Shown one piece after another: positions 1 to 10,128 of a DNA stretch of 64,000 nucleotides. The translations under genes and the position numbers were made by a program. The stretch lies in assembly GCA_000242815.2 (NCBI GenBank), contig AHHB01000048.1, positions 119,189-183,188 on the forward strand. Reading direction: 5' to 3'. This DNA comes from Janthinobacterium lividum PAMC 25724. Lineage in GTDB: Bacteria > Pseudomonadota > Gammaproteobacteria > Burkholderiales > Burkholderiaceae_D. The notes beneath the pieces were generated by a model. The model worked only from the letters and a program-made list of their open reading frames with translations. It was not told where the DNA came from and did no database searches. Position 1 is the first letter of the stretch. Every line of letters starts with the position of its first letter.

Positions 1-2
1 GC

Positions 3-392
3 TACCAGTATCTCGACGGCAGCACGTCCATGCAGGAGCGCAAGCGCCGGGTCGACGCCTTCCAGGCAGGCGAAGGCGATGTCTTCCTGATCAGCCTGAA
101 AGCGGGCGGCATGGGCATCAACCTGACGGCGGCCGATTATGTGATCCACATGGACCCATGGTGGAATCCGGCCGTGGAAGACCAGGCCTCGGACCGCGCC
201 CACCGCATGGGGCAATTGCGCCCCGTGACGATTTACCGGCTGGTGGCGAAACACACGATCGAGGAAGGCATCGTCGAATTGCACCAGCATAAGCGCGACC
301 TGGCCGACAGCTTGCTGGAAGGCAGCGACGCGGCAGCGCGCATGTCGGCCAGCGACATGCTGGGCATGCTGCAGGAGGGCATGAAGCAATGA
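3..392 (+). CDS. SNF2-family DNA helicase, C-terminal end only (5' part outside window)
   Basis: The reading frame is open from the first bases of the window, so only the last ~129 residues are seen. They hold the end of the RecA-like helicase C domain: a GGMGINLTAADYVIH stretch (motif V), then DPWWNP and the arginine-rich DRAHRMGQ (motif VI). An 'EE-G-I-ELHQHKRDLADSLL' tail follows, as in bacterial SNF2/HepA-like ATPases. Such proteins are ATP-driven remodellers of protein-DNA or RNA polymerase complexes. A second SNF2 protein at about 30.3-33.4 kb shares the same motif spacing, so the two look like paralogues. The substrate is unknown. Confidence 0.9.
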   Translation, partial: YQYLDGSTSMQERKRRVDAFQAGEGDVFLISLKAGGMGINLTAADYVIHMDPWWNPAVEDQASDRAHRMGQLRPVTIYRLVAKHTIEEGIVELHQHKRDLADSLLEGSDAAARMSASDMLGMLQEGMKQ

Positions 393-403
393 GATTGAAA
401 AAA

Positions 404-452
404 TGAACGGGGGAACCGCGTTCCATGCGATGATCGTTTTTCCCCGTTTTTA
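404..452 (+). terminator. Probable Rho-independent terminator after the SNF2 gene
   Basis: Arms AACGGGG (406-412) and CCCCGTT (442-448) flank a long loop and are followed by a T-rich run (TTTTTAT). It lies just after the helicase stop codon. The large loop makes it weaker than usual. Confidence 0.5.
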
Positions 453-461
453 TCCGACCCC

Positions 462-950
462 ATGACCGACTTTATCGCCACCAGCGCCGGCCAGCGCGCC
501 ACCTTTTTGTGCGGCAAATCCTGGACCGCCTACGTCAGCACTTTCGTCGTTGCCGTGCTGCTATTTTTTGCCGCCCTGCCACTGGCTTTCAAGTACAACA
601 CGCGCGCCGCCTTGGTGGTGCTGATCGGCTCAGCCCTGATCGTCACCTATCGCCTGCTGACCATCCGCAGCTATCAGCTTTACATTGATGAGGCAGGCGT
701 CTGGCTGGCGTCCGGCATCTTGCCGTGGAAAAAGAAACTGATGGGCGTCAAATGGCGCGACATGGACGAAGCCGTCTATGAAACCAATTTCTGGAGCTGG
801 CTGTTCCAGTCCTACACCGTGCGCGTCAGCCAGCGCTACACGCAAGACATCGGCATCCATGCCACCGGCATGGCGCGCGGCAAGGATGCTGTCGCGACCC
901 TGAATGCGCGTCACCAAGAAATGCTGCAAGGCAGCGCCATCGTCGTCTAG
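462..950 (+). CDS. Small membrane protein with a PH-like (bPH2/DUF304-type) C-terminal part
   Basis: 162 residues. Two closely spaced hydrophobic helices (about residues 24-45 and 50-66) are followed by a soluble part containing YQLYIDEAGVWLASGILPWKKK and a later WRDMDEAVYE segment. This resembles the bacterial PH-like membrane proteins in which a beta-rich domain follows two helices; that assignment is by appearance only. The start ATG lies 9 bases after the probable terminator. No function is known. Confidence 0.7.
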   Translation: MTDFIATSAGQRATFLCGKSWTAYVSTFVVAVLLFFAALPLAFKYNTRAALVVLIGSALIVTYRLLTIRSYQLYIDEAGVWLASGILPWKKKLMGVKWRDMDEAVYETNFWSWLFQSYTVRVSQRYTQDIGIHATGMARGKDAVATLNARHQEMLQGSAIVV

Positions 951-1043
951 CGGGATTGGCAGAAAGGCAAAAAACTGCGCAAGCGCGGCAATTAATGCTA
1001 ATCTTTGGCCGCCCTGGCAAGCAAAGCCAACCTTTCAATAGTT

Positions 1044-1090
1044 GTTTGTTACTTATATTATCAGTTTATTATTTTCTGATTAAAACAAAC
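1044..1090. other. AT-rich nested inverted repeat upstream of the DUF885 gene
   Basis: GTTTGTT (1044-1050) pairs with AACAAAC (1084-1090). Inside it, ATCAG (1060-1064) pairs with CTGAT (1076-1080). It sits 25 bases before the start codon in an unusually AT-rich 110-base stretch, so it may be a promoter-region structure or part of the 5' leader. A regulatory role is inference. Confidence 0.3.
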
Positions 1091-1114
1091 GACAATATAT
1101 TCAAGAGATAAACT

Positions 1115-2976
1115 ATGCAAATAAAAAATAAAGTTGTGCTCGCCGCATTGATGATGGCCTTTACCCTGACACCGGCCAGCGCCGCCAAGAAGCCGCAGAA
1201 AAGCAGCAAGGCCAGCACCAGCAGCAGCAAGAAAAAAACCGGCGTCAAGAAAGCGGCCGTCGTCACGGCAGCCACGGCAGCGACGGTCGCGGCAGTCGCC
1301 AGCGAGAACAGCAGCGACCGCTCCATGAATAACCTGAGCGGCCAATTCCTGACGGCGCTGTGGCGCCTCGACCCGGAAAGCGCGATTTCGGTCGGTAAAT
1401 ACGATGGCGCGGCCAACCTGAGCATCCCCGACGCGGCCAGCCGCCAGAAACAACTGGCCTTCATCGAAGAATGGCTGGGCAAGTTCGGCAAGCTCAATGC
1501 CAGCAAAATGTCGGACAAGCAACGCACCGACCTGGCCTTGCTGACGAATAAACTGCAATCGGACCGCTGGAATCTGACCACCTTGCGCGAATTCGAATGG
1601 AACCCCGCCCTATACAACGTGGCCGGTTCCATCGACTTCATCCTGAACACGGAATACGCGGCGCAGCCGCAGCGCCTGCGCACCTTGCTCAAGCGCATCG
1701 CCAGCGTGCCGCAATACTATGCGGCCGCGCGCGCCAGCATCGTCAACCCCACGCGCGAACACACGCAGCTGGCCATCGCCCAGAGCGCCGGCGTGCTCAG
1801 CGTGCTCGACGACCTGAACAAGACGGCACAGGGCTCCATCCTGACAGCGACGGAAAAACAGCTGTACAACGCCCACATCGCCGCAGCCCGCACGGCAGTG
1901 CAAGGCTATGCGGCCTGGCTGACGGAGCAAGATGGCGCGCTGGCGCAGAACGGCAACGCGCGCTCCTTCCGCATCGGCAAAGACTTGTACGAACAGAAAT
2001 TCGCCTACGATATCCAGGCCAGCGTGAGTGCCGAGCAGATGTACCAGAAAGCCCTGGCCGCGCGCGAAAAGCTGCTCGAGCACATGGATAGCCTGTCCGA
2101 CGAGCTGTGGCTAAAAACCATGGGCGCCACGGCCAAGCCGGCGGACCGCACGGCGAAGATCGGCATGGTCATCGACAAGCTGTCCAGCAGGCATGTGGCA
2201 GCCGCCGATTTCGTGCCGGAAATTCGTCGCCAGATCCCACAATTGCAGGAATGGGTCAGCAGCCACAATCTGCTGACGATGGATCCGAAAAAGCCGCTGG
2301 TCGTACGTGAAACGCCCGCTTACCAGCGCGGCGTGGCTGGCGCCAGCATCGAGGCGCCCGGCCCGTATCGCCCGCAGGACCGCACCTATTACAACGTGAC
2401 GCCGCTCGACGGCGAAACGCCGGAACAGGCGGAAGCAGCTTGCGCGAGTACAACCACTGGATCTTGCAGATCCTCAATATTCACGAAGCCATTCCCGGCC
2501 ATTACACGCAGCTCGTGTACGCCAACAAGTCGCCCTCGCTGGTCAAGTCCATCTTTGGCAATGGCGCCATGATCGAAGGCTGGGCCGTGTATGGCGAACG
2601 CATGATGCTCGAATCGGGCTATGGCGATAACGCGCCGGAAATGTGGCTGATGTACTCGAAGTGGAATTTGCGCAGCGTCACCAATACGATACTCGACTAC
2701 AGCGTGCACGTACTGGGCATGACGCAAGCACAGGCACTCGACCTGCTGACGCGCCAGGCCTTCCAGACCAAGCGTGAAGCGACGGAAAAATGGCGCCGCG
2801 TACAGTTGAGCTCGGTGCAACTGACCAGCTATTTCAGTGGCTATAGCGAAATCATGGACTTGCGCGAACAGCGCAAGCAGGCACTGGGCAGCAAATTCGT
2901 GCTGAAGGATTTCCATGAGCAATTCCTCAGCTACGGCAGCGCGCCTGTGAAAGTCATCAAGGAATTGATGAATTAA
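1115..2976 (+). pseudogene. DUF885 family secreted metallohydrolase-like protein, split by a single-base frameshift
   Basis: The first part (1115 to about 2435) starts with a signal peptide (MQIKNKVVLAALMMAFTLTPASAA). A Lys/Ser- then Ala/Val/Thr-rich linker (residues ~25-62) and the DUF885 body follow. The frame then breaks after '...GETPEQAEAA' near 2432-2440. The next frame continues at once with LREYNHWILQILNIHEAIPGHYTQL and runs to 2976. The HExxPGH motif typical of DUF885 lies in the second part, so the observed sequence cannot make the motif in frame. One missing base explains the break. This could be a true inactivating mutation or a sequence error; the rest of the coding sequence looks conserved and unscarred. 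DUF885 proteins are putative zinc-dependent exported hydrolases. Confidence 0.8.
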
Positions 2977-2998
2977 GCGCTACGCATCGTCTGCAGGC

Positions 2999-3022
2999 AA
3001 AGGGCGCTGCGGCGCCCTTTTT
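2999..3022 (+). terminator. Rho-independent terminator of the DUF885 gene
   Basis: A perfect 9-bp stem AAAGGGCGC (2999-3007) / GCGCCCTTT (3012-3020) with a 4-base loop runs into a short T run. It lies 23 bases after the stop codon and converges with the tatC terminator. Confidence 0.8.
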
Positions 3023-3065
3023 GCATTGGTTTGTATCACCGCAAACTACCGGCTACCCTGTCTAT

Positions 3066-3103
3066 GAAAAAGCCGCTGCTCCCGGGAGAGATCAGCGGCT
3101 TTT
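3066..3103 (-). terminator. Rho-independent terminator of the his-tat gene run
   Basis: The 11-bp stem AAAAGCCGCTG (3068-3078) / CAGCGGCTTTT (3093-3103) has a 14-base loop. Read on the minus strand it is followed by a T run. It lies about 30 bases beyond the tatC stop. Confidence 0.85.
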
Positions 3104-3135
3104 GCCTGGGTATCGTGCGCGTGTCAGCTTGCTGT

Positions 3136-3891
3136 CTAGGACGCTTCTTCCGGCGCCTGGGTAACCTTGACGAAGATGGGCGCCACCAGCAGGCCCAGCT
3201 CGAACAATAGGCACATCGGGATGGCCAGCGAAAACTGACTGACCACGTCCGGCGGTGTGACGATGGCGGCAATCACGAAGGCGCCGACGATGACGTAGGG
3301 GCGTACTTCCTTGAGTTTCGCGACGCTGACCAGGCCCATGCGCACCAGGATCACCACCACCACCGGCACTTCGAACGTGGCGCCAAAGGCCAGGCACATC
3401 GACATGACGAAGTCGAGGTAGTTTTCGATATCGGGCGTGACGGCAATCGAGGATGGCGAAAAGTCACTGATGAAGTGAAACACGCGGCCAAAGACAAAGA
3501 AGTAGCAAAAGGCCACGCCGGCCATGAACAGCAGCGACGAAGAAATAACGAGCGGCGCGATCAGGCGCTTTTCATGCGTGTACAGGCCGGGCGCGATAAA
3601 CGCCCACATCTGGTACAGCACCCAGGGCAAGGCGACGATGAAGGCGATCACCAGGGTCACTTTCATCGGCACCAGGAACGGTGAGATGACGCCGGTGGCG
3701 ATCATTTTCGAGCCGGCCGGCAGCGAGGCGATCATCGGTTCGGCGATAAAGTCGTAGATCTGCGCGGGACCGGGCCAGTAGAACAGCACAGCGCAGACCA
3801 CGGCGATGCCGATCGAGGCCTTGACCAGGCGGTTGCGCAGCTCGACCAGATGCGAGATAAAGGTTTCTTCCACCGGGGATTTGCTACTCAT
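3136..3891 (-). CDS. tatC: Sec-independent (twin-arginine) translocase subunit TatC
   Basis: 251 residues with about six hydrophobic helices. The N-terminus carries the family signature (ETFISHLVELRNRL), and later segments include the conserved 'FGATFEVPVV' and 'YVIVGAFVIAAIVTPPDVVSQ' regions. TatC is the inner-membrane receptor that binds twin-arginine signal peptides of folded proteins. Its start overlaps the tatB stop by 4 bases (ATGA), so the two are probably translationally coupled. It is the last gene of the long minus-strand run and is followed by a strong terminator. Confidence 0.97.
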   Translation of the reverse strand: MSSKSPVEETFISHLVELRNRLVKASIGIAVVCAVLFYWPGPAQIYDFIAEPMIASLPAGSKMIATGVISPFLVPMKVTLVIAFIVALPWVLYQMWAFIAPGLYTHEKRLIAPLVISSSLLFMAGVAFCYFFVFGRVFHFISDFSPSSIAVTPDIENYLDFVMSMCLAFGATFEVPVVVVILVRMGLVSVAKLKEVRPYVIVGAFVIAAIVTPPDVVSQFSLAIPMCLLFELGLLVAPIFVKVTQAPEEAS

Positions 3892-4421
3892 GAGTAAAAG
3901 GAGGAGGAATTGGCGCGCGGACGGAAACGCGCCACGCGGGCCGCTGCCGACTGCACATGCAGCTTGCCGCCATGGCGCTGCTTGTACCAGCCGGGAATGG
4001 CGGAATTGCGCACCAGCTTCTTGCGGCGAAATTCGCGCGCCTTGCGGGCCAGGTCATCGTTGGTGGCGCGCAGCATGGCTTCGTGAGGATCGTGCTGCCC
4101 ATCGTCCGCGCTGGCATCGCCGCGCCAGGCGTTTTCCACCTCGGCCAGGTTGCCGGAGATCGAGTTTTCCACGCCATGGATGGATTTCTCCACGCTTTGC
4201 TTGACTGAATGGGCGGCATCCTGCACTTCCTTCTGCAGGTTTTTCAGCTCTTCCATTTCAATTTCGCGCGAGACTTCGGATTTCACCTGGTTCAGGTAGC
4301 GTTGCGCGCGGCCGTACAGGGTACCGGCCATGCGCGCTACTTTCGGCAGCTTTTCAGGGCCGATGACTATCAACGCTACCACGCCGATGATGGCGATTTT
4401 AGAGAGACCGATATCGATCAT
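3888..4421 (-). CDS. tatB: Sec-independent translocase subunit TatB
   Basis: 177 residues: one N-terminal membrane helix with the GPEKLP motif (MIDIGLSKIAIIGVVALIVIGPEKLP). A long amphipathic, partly coiled-coil region and a basic tail follow. TatB pairs with TatC in signal-peptide recognition. The length and the conserved 'GPE' distinguish it from TatA. It lies between tatA and tatC in the standard order. Confidence 0.95.
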   Translation of the reverse strand: MIDIGLSKIAIIGVVALIVIGPEKLPKVARMAGTLYGRAQRYLNQVKSEVSREIEMEELKNLQKEVQDAAHSVKQSVEKSIHGVENSISGNLAEVENAWRGDASADDGQHDPHEAMLRATNDDLARKAREFRRKKLVRNSAIPGWYKQRHGGKLHVQSAAARVARFRPRANSSSFYS

Positions 4422-4469
4422 AAGCGCACAAGAGCTGTTACCGGATGAGGCAAGCGCCCCACCACGCTA

Positions 4470-4706
4470 TCAGAACTTGCTTTTCTCTTTCGTCTCGACG
4501 TCGATGGTGCTTTTATCGGCCACTTGCGATGGCGCAGCAGGAGGGGTATTGGCAGCCGGGACATCATCTCCACCCTTGACGCCATCCTTGAAGCCTTTGA
4601 CGGCCTTGCCGATATCACCGCCCATATTGCCCAGTTTCTTGGTGCCGAAGACCAGCATCACAATGACCAGAACGATCAGCCAGTGCCAAATACTCAATGA
4701 ACCCAT
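4470..4706 (-). CDS. tatA: Sec-independent translocase subunit TatA
   Basis: 78 residues. The start is [10 protein letters not shown] (ATG at 4706), chosen because an AGGAG ribosome-binding site lies just upstream and because this is where the family begins; the frame is open for 14 more codons. One membrane helix is followed by the [21 protein letters not shown] amphipathic segment typical of TatA, the pore-forming component. A short acidic/proline-rich tail ends the protein. Confidence 0.95.
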   Translation of the reverse strand: MGSLSIWHWLIVLVIVMLVFGTKKLGNMGGDIGKAVKGFKDGVKGGDDVPAANTPPAAPSQVADKSTIDVETKEKSKF

Positions 4707-4786
4707 CACATTCTCCTTGCGGGACGGTGCCCGAATAGCGTCAACCAATGCCGATAGTATACACGCGAACCCGGCGCACGGCGAAA

Positions 4787-5158
4787 TCAGTGCTGGCCGC
4801 GCCAGGGGCGGGGACCACCATACACATGCATGTGCAAGTGATACACCTCTTGCCCGCCATCGGGACCGCTGTTGATCATGGTCTTGAAGCCGCCGGCGGG
4901 CGTGCCATCGACGTCATAGCTGACGGCGCAACCGAACTCGGCTGCGAGCTTCGGCGCCAGGCGCAGCAGCTTGCCCAGCATTTCCGTATGGCGATCGTCG
5001 CAGTCCGACAGGCTGGCCACATGGTGCTTGGGAATGAGCAGCAAATGCACGGGGGCGGCGGGATTGATGTCTTTGAAGGCGAGCAAGTCTTCGTCTTCAT
5101 ACACGATGGAAGAAGGAATTTGTTTTGCCACAATCTTGCAAAAAATACAGTTATCCAT
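4787..5158 (-). CDS. hinT: HIT-family nucleotide hydrolase (HinT-like)
   Basis: 123 residues. The N-terminal [21 protein letters not shown] is a classic HIT start with two zinc-type cysteines. The histidine triad HLHMHVYGG near the C-terminus carries the catalytic histidine. HinT-type enzymes hydrolyse purine nucleoside phosphoramidates such as AMP-lysine. It is placed between hisE and tatA, a common arrangement in Burkholderiales. Confidence 0.93.
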   Translation of the reverse strand: MDNCIFCKIVAKQIPSSIVYEDEDLLAFKDINPAAPVHLLLIPKHHVASLSDCDDRHTEMLGKLLRLAPKLAAEFGCAVSYDVDGTPAGGFKTMINSGPDGGQEVYHLHMHVYGGPRPWRGQH

Positions 5159-5173
5159 GCACGCTCCAGTAGG

Positions 5174-5545
5174 TCAGTGTTTGTCGGTGTCGCCGGCGTC
5201 GCGCAGCTCGTCCTTGCGCGCCGCCTTTTCTTCGAGGCCGGACAAGCCCTCGCGGCGCGCCAGCTCGTCGAGCACCTGCTGCGGCGTCAGGTCGAACTGG
5301 GCCAGCATCACCAGCGAGTGAAACCACAGGTCGGCGCATTCGTACAAGACCTTCGATGGGTCGTTGTCGCGGCGCGCATCCTTGGCGGCCATCACCGTTT
5401 CCGTCGCTTCTTCGCCAATTTTTTTCAAAATGGCATCATCACCCTTGGCAAACAGGCGCGCGACGTAGGAAGTGGCGGGGTCGCCGCCGTTGGCCAGCTT
5501 GCGCGATTCGATCACGGCAGCCAGGCGCTTTAAAGTTTCACTCAT
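5174..5545 (-). CDS. hisE: Phosphoribosyl-ATP pyrophosphohydrolase
   Basis: 123 residues of the MazG-like HisE family: the [15 protein letters not shown] helix carries the metal-binding glutamates and the [11 protein letters not shown] helix follows. It performs the second step of histidine synthesis, converting PR-ATP to PR-AMP. It overlaps hisI by 4 bases (ATGA). HisE is a separate protein here, not fused to HisI as in enterics. The C-terminus is charged and rich in Lys/Asp. Confidence 0.96.
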   Translation of the reverse strand: MSETLKRLAAVIESRKLANGGDPATSYVARLFAKGDDAILKKIGEEATETVMAAKDARRDNDPSKVLYECADLWFHSLVMLAQFDLTPQQVLDELARREGLSGLEEKAARKDELRDAGDTDKH

Positions 5546-5979
5546 TTGTTCTTGGTTTCCGCGTAAATCGTCTCAGGGTCTTTCAGGACGGGGGCGGTGA
5601 TATGCCATTCGCCGGTTTTTTCGTCGCCTTCAAATTTCTGGAAAAAACACGAATGGCGGCCCGTATGGCAGGCGATGCCGCCAGCTTGCTCGATTTTCAG
5701 CAAGACCACGTCTTCATCGCAATCGAGGCGAATTTCCAGCACTTTTTGCGTGTGGCCCGACTCTTCGCCCTTGTGCCAAAGTTTCTTGCGCGAACGGCTC
5801 CAGTACACCGCTTCACCGAGCTCCACCGTGCGCGCCAATGCATCGCGGTTCATCCAGGCGAACATCAGCACGTCATTGCTGCCCGCTTCCTGCGCGATCA
5901 CCGGCACCAGGCCGTGCTCGTCCCATTTGACTTTTTTCAGCCACTTGGCATTGCTTGCTACGATGCTTCCGTTTTGCAT
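5542..5979 (-). CDS. hisI: Phosphoribosyl-AMP cyclohydrolase
   Basis: 145 residues. It has the family motifs [28 protein letters not shown] and a D-C-D cluster ([11 protein letters not shown]) that binds metal. It catalyses the third step of histidine synthesis, opening the purine ring of PR-AMP. It is followed by hisE with a 4-base overlap and preceded by hisF with a 40-base gap. Confidence 0.96.
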   Translation of the reverse strand: MQNGSIVASNAKWLKKVKWDEHGLVPVIAQEAGSNDVLMFAWMNRDALARTVELGEAVYWSRSRKKLWHKGEESGHTQKVLEIRLDCDEDVVLLKIEQAGGIACHTGRHSCFFQKFEGDEKTGEWHITAPVLKDPETIYAETKNK

Positions 5980-6019
5980 GTTCTGTATCCTGCTTCTGTA
6001 TCTTGCTGACTATTTTTGT

Positions 6020-6781
6020 TTAGGCCAGGCGCATGGGGATGCCCTGCTGCGCCATGAAACGCTTGGCTTCCTGCACCGTGTGCTGGCCATAGTGAAAGAT
6101 GCTGGCGGCCAGCACGGCGTCTGCGCGACCCACCTTGATGCCATCGGCCAGGTCTTGCAAGCTGCCCACGCCGCCCGAGGCAATGACAGGGATGTTGACG
6201 GCGTCCGACACGCCGCGCGTCAGGCCCAGATCGAAGCCGACCTTGGTGCCATCGCGGTCCATGCTGGTGAGCAAGATTTCGCCAGCACCCAGGCTTTCCA
6301 TCTTTTTGGCCCATGCGAAGGCGTCCAGGCCCGTCGCAGTGCGTCCGCCATGGGTAAATACTTCCCACTTGCCGGGCGACACCTGCTTGGCATCGATGGC
6401 CACGACGATGCATTGCGAACCGTGCTTTTGCGATGCCTCAAACACCAGTTGGGGATTCGTCACGGCCGAGGTGTTGATGCTGACCTTGTCGGCGCCCGCA
6501 TTGAGCAAGCGACGCACGTCTTCCACCACGCGCACGCCACCGCCCACGGTCAGCGGAATGAACACTTGCGAGGCCACCGCTTCGATGATGTCGAAGATCA
6601 GACCGCGGTTGTCGCTGGACGCGGTAATGTCGAGGAAAGTGATTTCATCGGCGCCCTGCTCGTCATAACGGCGGGCAATTTCCACCGGGTCGCCGGCATC
6701 GCGCAATTGCGTGAAGTTGACGCCTTTGACAACGCGACCATTGGTCACGTCGAGGCAGGGAATGATACGTTTTGCAAGCAT
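6020..6781 (-). CDS. hisF: Imidazole glycerol phosphate synthase, cyclase subunit
   Basis: 253 residues from [12 protein letters not shown]; this start was preferred over one 11 codons upstream because the HisF beta/alpha barrel begins here. Signature segments are [24 protein letters not shown] and VIASGGVG. The aspartates of CLD and LTSMDRDGT are the catalytic pair. It uses ammonia delivered by HisH to make imidazole glycerol phosphate and AICAR. Confidence 0.97.
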   Translation of the reverse strand: MLAKRIIPCLDVTNGRVVKGVNFTQLRDAGDPVEIARRYDEQGADEITFLDITASSDNRGLIFDIIEAVASQVFIPLTVGGGVRVVEDVRRLLNAGADKVSINTSAVTNPQLVFEASQKHGSQCIVVAIDAKQVSPGKWEVFTHGGRTATGLDAFAWAKKMESLGAGEILLTSMDRDGTKVGFDLGLTRGVSDAVNIPVIASGGVGSLQDLADGIKVGRADAVLAASIFHYGQHTVQEAKRFMAQQGIPMRLA

Positions 6782-6841
6782 GATGGTATCCAGATTGTTG
6801 CCAGGCCCGCGCATGCGGCTGCATGCCAGGGCCGGGCAGGC

Positions 6842-7615
6842 TTAAACGGCAGCGTCGGTCAGTTCGTCGGCGCGTTCCTGCGCCTGCGCCAGGTCGATCG
6901 TGCCTTCATAGATGGAACGGCCGCAGATCACGCCTTCGATGCCTTCGGCCTGGACCGCGCACAGCGCTTCGACGTCGCCGATATTGTGCAAGCCGCCCGA
7001 GGCGATGACGGCAATCTTGACCGCTTGCGCCAACTTGACGGTGGCTTCGATATTAATGCCGCCCATCATGCCGTCGCGGCCGATGTCGGTGTAAATAATG
7101 GATTCGACGCCATAGGCTTCAAATTTTTTCGCCAGGTCGATGACTTCGTGGCCCGACATCTTGCTCCAGCCGTCCGTTGCCACTTTGCCATCTTTGGCAT
7201 CGAGACCGACGATGATATGGCCGGGGAAGGCGCTGCAGGCGTCATGCAGGAAGCCGGGGCTTTTCACTGCCGCCGTGCCGATGATGACGTAGCTGATACC
7301 GGCGTCGAGATAGCGCTCGATGGTGTCGAGGTCGCGAATGCCGCCACCCAGTTGCACGGGGATTTCCTCGATATCGTTTTCCACGGCGAAGTCCTGCACC
7401 GCTTTCAGGATGGCCTTCACGGCGCCTTCGTTCTTCGGCTTGCCGGCAAAGGCGCCATTCAAGTCGACCAGATGCAGCCGGCGCGCGCCTTGCATCAGCC
7501 AATGGCGGGCCATTTCGGCCGGGTCTTCGGAAAATACGGTGGCAAGTTCCATATCGCCTTGTTTTAGGCGTACGCAGTGACCGTCTTTCAGGTCGATGGC
7601 GGGAATAAGCAGCAT
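6842..7615 (-). CDS. hisA: Phosphoribosylformimino-5-aminoimidazole carboxamide ribotide isomerase
   Basis: 257 residues from [12 protein letters not shown]; an upstream ATG 16 codons earlier is less likely. The sequence has the HisA/HisF half-barrel repeats: [40 protein letters not shown] and [16 protein letters not shown]. It catalyses the fourth step of histidine synthesis and lies between hisH and hisF. Confidence 0.97.
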   Translation of the reverse strand: MLLIPAIDLKDGHCVRLKQGDMELATVFSEDPAEMARHWLMQGARRLHLVDLNGAFAGKPKNEGAVKAILKAVQDFAVENDIEEIPVQLGGGIRDLDTIERYLDAGISYVIIGTAAVKSPGFLHDACSAFPGHIIVGLDAKDGKVATDGWSKMSGHEVIDLAKKFEAYGVESIIYTDIGRDGMMGGINIEATVKLAQAVKIAVIASGGLHNIGDVEALCAVQAEGIEGVICGRSIYEGTIDLAQAQERADELTDAAV

Positions 7616-7697
7616 GGTCAGTGTGGTGTCAGAGTGAGTGAGAAGCGAAGCCGGAAAGGCCACGAAGATACATCAAAAAATACATCAATACGCGACG

Positions 7698-8336
7698 TCA
7701 GGGTTGCCAGTGAACGAAGTTCTTGTACAACTGCAAACCAGCGGCAGCGCTTTTTTCAGGGTGGAACTGTGTCGCGAAAATATTATCACGCGCGACGGCG
7801 CAGGCGAACGGCGCGCCGTAGACAGTCTCGCCCACCGTGTGCGCCGCCTCTTGTGGCTGAGCAAAATAGCTGTGCACAAAGTAAAAATAGGCATTGTCGG
7901 CAATGCCATCCCACATCGCATGCGACGCCGTTTGCCGCACCTGGTTCCAACCCATTTGCGGCACCTTGAAGCGCGAGCCGTCCTGCTGCACCTGGCCGTC
8001 GAGCTGGAAACGCACGACTTTGCCGGGCAACAAGCCCAGACCGGCGGCGTCGCCCTCTTCGCTGGCCTCGAACAACATTTGCTCGCCTATGCACACGCCC
8101 AGCACGGGCTTGCTATCGGCGGCGCGCAGCAGCGCTTCGAGCACGCCTGATTCGCGCAGGCTGCGCATGCAGTCGGGCATGGCGCCCTGGCCCGGCAAAA
8201 CGATGCGGTCGGCGCTATCGATGTCGGCCGGCACGCCGGAAATGCACACATCGGCATCCGGCGCCACGGCACGCAGGGCCTGCGCCACCGAGCGCAGGTT
8301 GCCCATGCCATAATCCACCACCACAATTTTATTCAT
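7698..8336 (-). CDS. hisH: Imidazole glycerol phosphate synthase, glutamine amidotransferase subunit
   Basis: 212 residues from [16 protein letters not shown] (ATG at 8336). The frame is open upstream for 53 codons, but the conserved glutaminase domain starts here. It is a class I amidotransferase: nucleophile cysteine in [13 protein letters not shown], and the His-Glu pair in ATQFHPEKS near the C-terminus. It supplies ammonia to HisF. Confidence 0.96.
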   Translation of the reverse strand: MNKIVVVDYGMGNLRSVAQALRAVAPDADVCISGVPADIDSADRIVLPGQGAMPDCMRSLRESGVLEALLRAADSKPVLGVCIGEQMLFEASEEGDAAGLGLLPGKVVRFQLDGQVQQDGSRFKVPQMGWNQVRQTASHAMWDGIADNAYFYFVHSYFAQPQEAAHTVGETVYGAPFACAVARDNIFATQFHPEKSAAAGLQLYKNFVHWQP

Positions 8337-8379
8337 GTGTTTATTTAATCTCAGAATTGACAGTGTAATCGACCAGCGC

Positions 8380-8970
8380 TTACAGGCTGCCCTTGGTCGA
8401 TGGAATGATGCCAGCGGCGCGCTCGTCGAGCTCGGCAGCCATGCGCAGCGCACGACCAAAGGCCTTGAACACGGTTTCGCACTGATGGTGGGCATTCGTG
8501 CCGCGCAAGTTATCGATATGCAATGTCACGCCCGCATGATTGACGAAGCCGCGGAAGAATTCCAGCGTCAGGTCGACGTCGAAGCCAGCGATCATGGCGC
8601 GCGTAAACGGGATGTGATATTCGATGCCAGGACGGCCCGAAAAATCGAGCACCACGCGCGACAGCGCCTCGTCCAGCGGCACGTACGCGTGGCCATAGCG
8701 GCGGATACCCTTCTTGTCGCCGATGGCCTTGGCCACGGCCATGCCCAGGGTAATGCCGACGTCTTCCACCGTGTGGTGGTTGTCGATATGCACGTCGCCG
8801 GTCGCTTCGATATCGAGGTCGATCAAGCCATGGCGGGCGATCTGGTCCAGCATGTGGTCGAGGAAGGGCACGCCCGTATTGAGCTTTTGCTGGCCGGTGC
8901 CATCGAGGTTGAGGGCGACGCGAACTTGCGTCTCATTGGTATTGCGCGTGATTTCTGCGGTGCGGTTCAT
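8380..8970 (-). CDS. hisB: Imidazoleglycerol-phosphate dehydratase
   Basis: 196 residues from [15 protein letters not shown] (ATG at 8970); the open frame runs 37 codons further upstream. It has the duplicated metal-binding motifs of the family ([13 protein letters not shown] with [12 protein letters not shown], and later [11 protein letters not shown] with NAHHQCE). It is the monofunctional form without a phosphatase domain, so histidinol-phosphatase must be encoded elsewhere. It sits 19 bases downstream of hisC. Confidence 0.96.
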   Translation of the reverse strand: MNRTAEITRNTNETQVRVALNLDGTGQQKLNTGVPFLDHMLDQIARHGLIDLDIEATGDVHIDNHHTVEDVGITLGMAVAKAIGDKKGIRRYGHAYVPLDEALSRVVLDFSGRPGIEYHIPFTRAMIAGFDVDLTLEFFRGFVNHAGVTLHIDNLRGTNAHHQCETVFKAFGRALRMAAELDERAAGIIPSTKGSL

Positions 8971-8989
8971 GGGAGGCTCTGGCGATAGG

Positions 8990-10084
8990 CTAAACGAGGG
9001 ATGCCTTGAAGGCATCGTAAAAAAGGGAATTCTCTTCCGGGGTGCTAACGCTGATACGCAGACAATTGAGCAGCGCAGCATGCATTTTACTCATATTTTT
9101 AATTAAGACTCTGCGGGCAAGCAGTTTTGCGCAAACATCGTCGGAATCGGCCACACGAATCAAAAGAAAATTTGCCTTCGAGGGGAAGACCGTCACGCCG
9201 GGCAATTCCGCCAGGCGCAGCGCCAGTGCATCGCGCGCGCTGTTGAGCAGGTCCGCCTGGGCATTGAGCACCTCGATGTGCTCGAGCGCGAATTCGGCCG
9301 CTGCCTGCGTCAGCACATTGACATTGTACGGCGGACGCACTTTTTCAAACTGCGCCAGCAGGGCCGGCGCGGCCGACATATAGCCGAGGCGAATCCCGGC
9401 CAGGCCCAGTTTCGACACGGTGCGCATCACCACCAGATTCTCGAACTCGGGCAGGCGGCCCATGAAACTGTGCTGCGCGAACGGCTCATACGCTTCGTCG
9501 ACGACGGCGATGCCCGTGTCGCCCAGGGCGGCCAGGATGCGTTCGATATCGACGCTGGCAAACAGATTGCCGGTCGGGTTATTCGGATACGCGAGGAAGA
9601 CCAGCGACGGGCGGTGCTCTTCAATGGCCGCCAGCATGGCCTCCATGTCCAGGCTGAAATCGGCCTGCAGGGGCACGCCGACGAAATCCATGCCGGCAAA
9701 CTGCGCCGAGCGCGCATACATGACGAAGGCCGGCACGGGTGCCAGCATCACGGCGCGCTGGCCCGCTTCCTGGCGGGCGCAAGCCATGGCCAGGATGGAA
9801 ATCAGTTCATCGGAACCGTTACCCAGCATGACGTCGTAAGCGGCTGGCACGCCCAGCTTGGCGCAGATGGCCGCCTGCAGGCTGGCGTAGGACGGCGGAT
9901 AGCGGTTCAGTGCCACGGCGGTCAGGCGCGCGCCCAGTTCCTCGCGCAAGTGCTGCGGCAGCAAATACGGGTTTTCCATCGCATCGAGCTTGATGTAGCC
10001 ACTGGCATCTACTACCTGATAGCTTTTGACGGCCCGCACATCGGAGCGCACGGTGTTGCTGATTAACTGATCGAGGAAAGACAT
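8990..10084 (-). CDS. hisC: Histidinol-phosphate aminotransferase
   Basis: 364 residues from [15 protein letters not shown] (ATG at 10084). It is a fold-type I PLP enzyme: KLDAMENPY at the N-terminus, [22 protein letters not shown], and the PLP lysine in [13 protein letters not shown]. It transfers an amino group from glutamate to imidazole acetol phosphate. The open frame continues upstream into the methyltransferase gene, but those residues are not HisC-like. The 44-base gap to the methyltransferase stop marks the insertion between hisD and hisC. Confidence 0.96.
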   Translation of the reverse strand: MSFLDQLISNTVRSDVRAVKSYQVVDASGYIKLDAMENPYLLPQHLREELGARLTAVALNRYPPSYASLQAAICAKLGVPAAYDVMLGNGSDELISILAMACARQEAGQRAVMLAPVPAFVMYARSAQFAGMDFVGVPLQADFSLDMEAMLAAIEEHRPSLVFLAYPNNPTGNLFASVDIERILAALGDTGIAVVDEAYEPFAQHSFMGRLPEFENLVVMRTVSKLGLAGIRLGYMSAAPALLAQFEKVRPPYNVNVLTQAAAEFALEHIEVLNAQADLLNSARDALALRLAELPGVTVFPSKANFLLIRVADSDDVCAKLLARRVLIKNMSKMHAALLNCLRISVSTPEENSLFYDAFKASLV

Positions 10085-10128
10085 GCTGCAAACACTCCTG
10101 ATGGAATTAAATGGAGACTCAATGGTGA

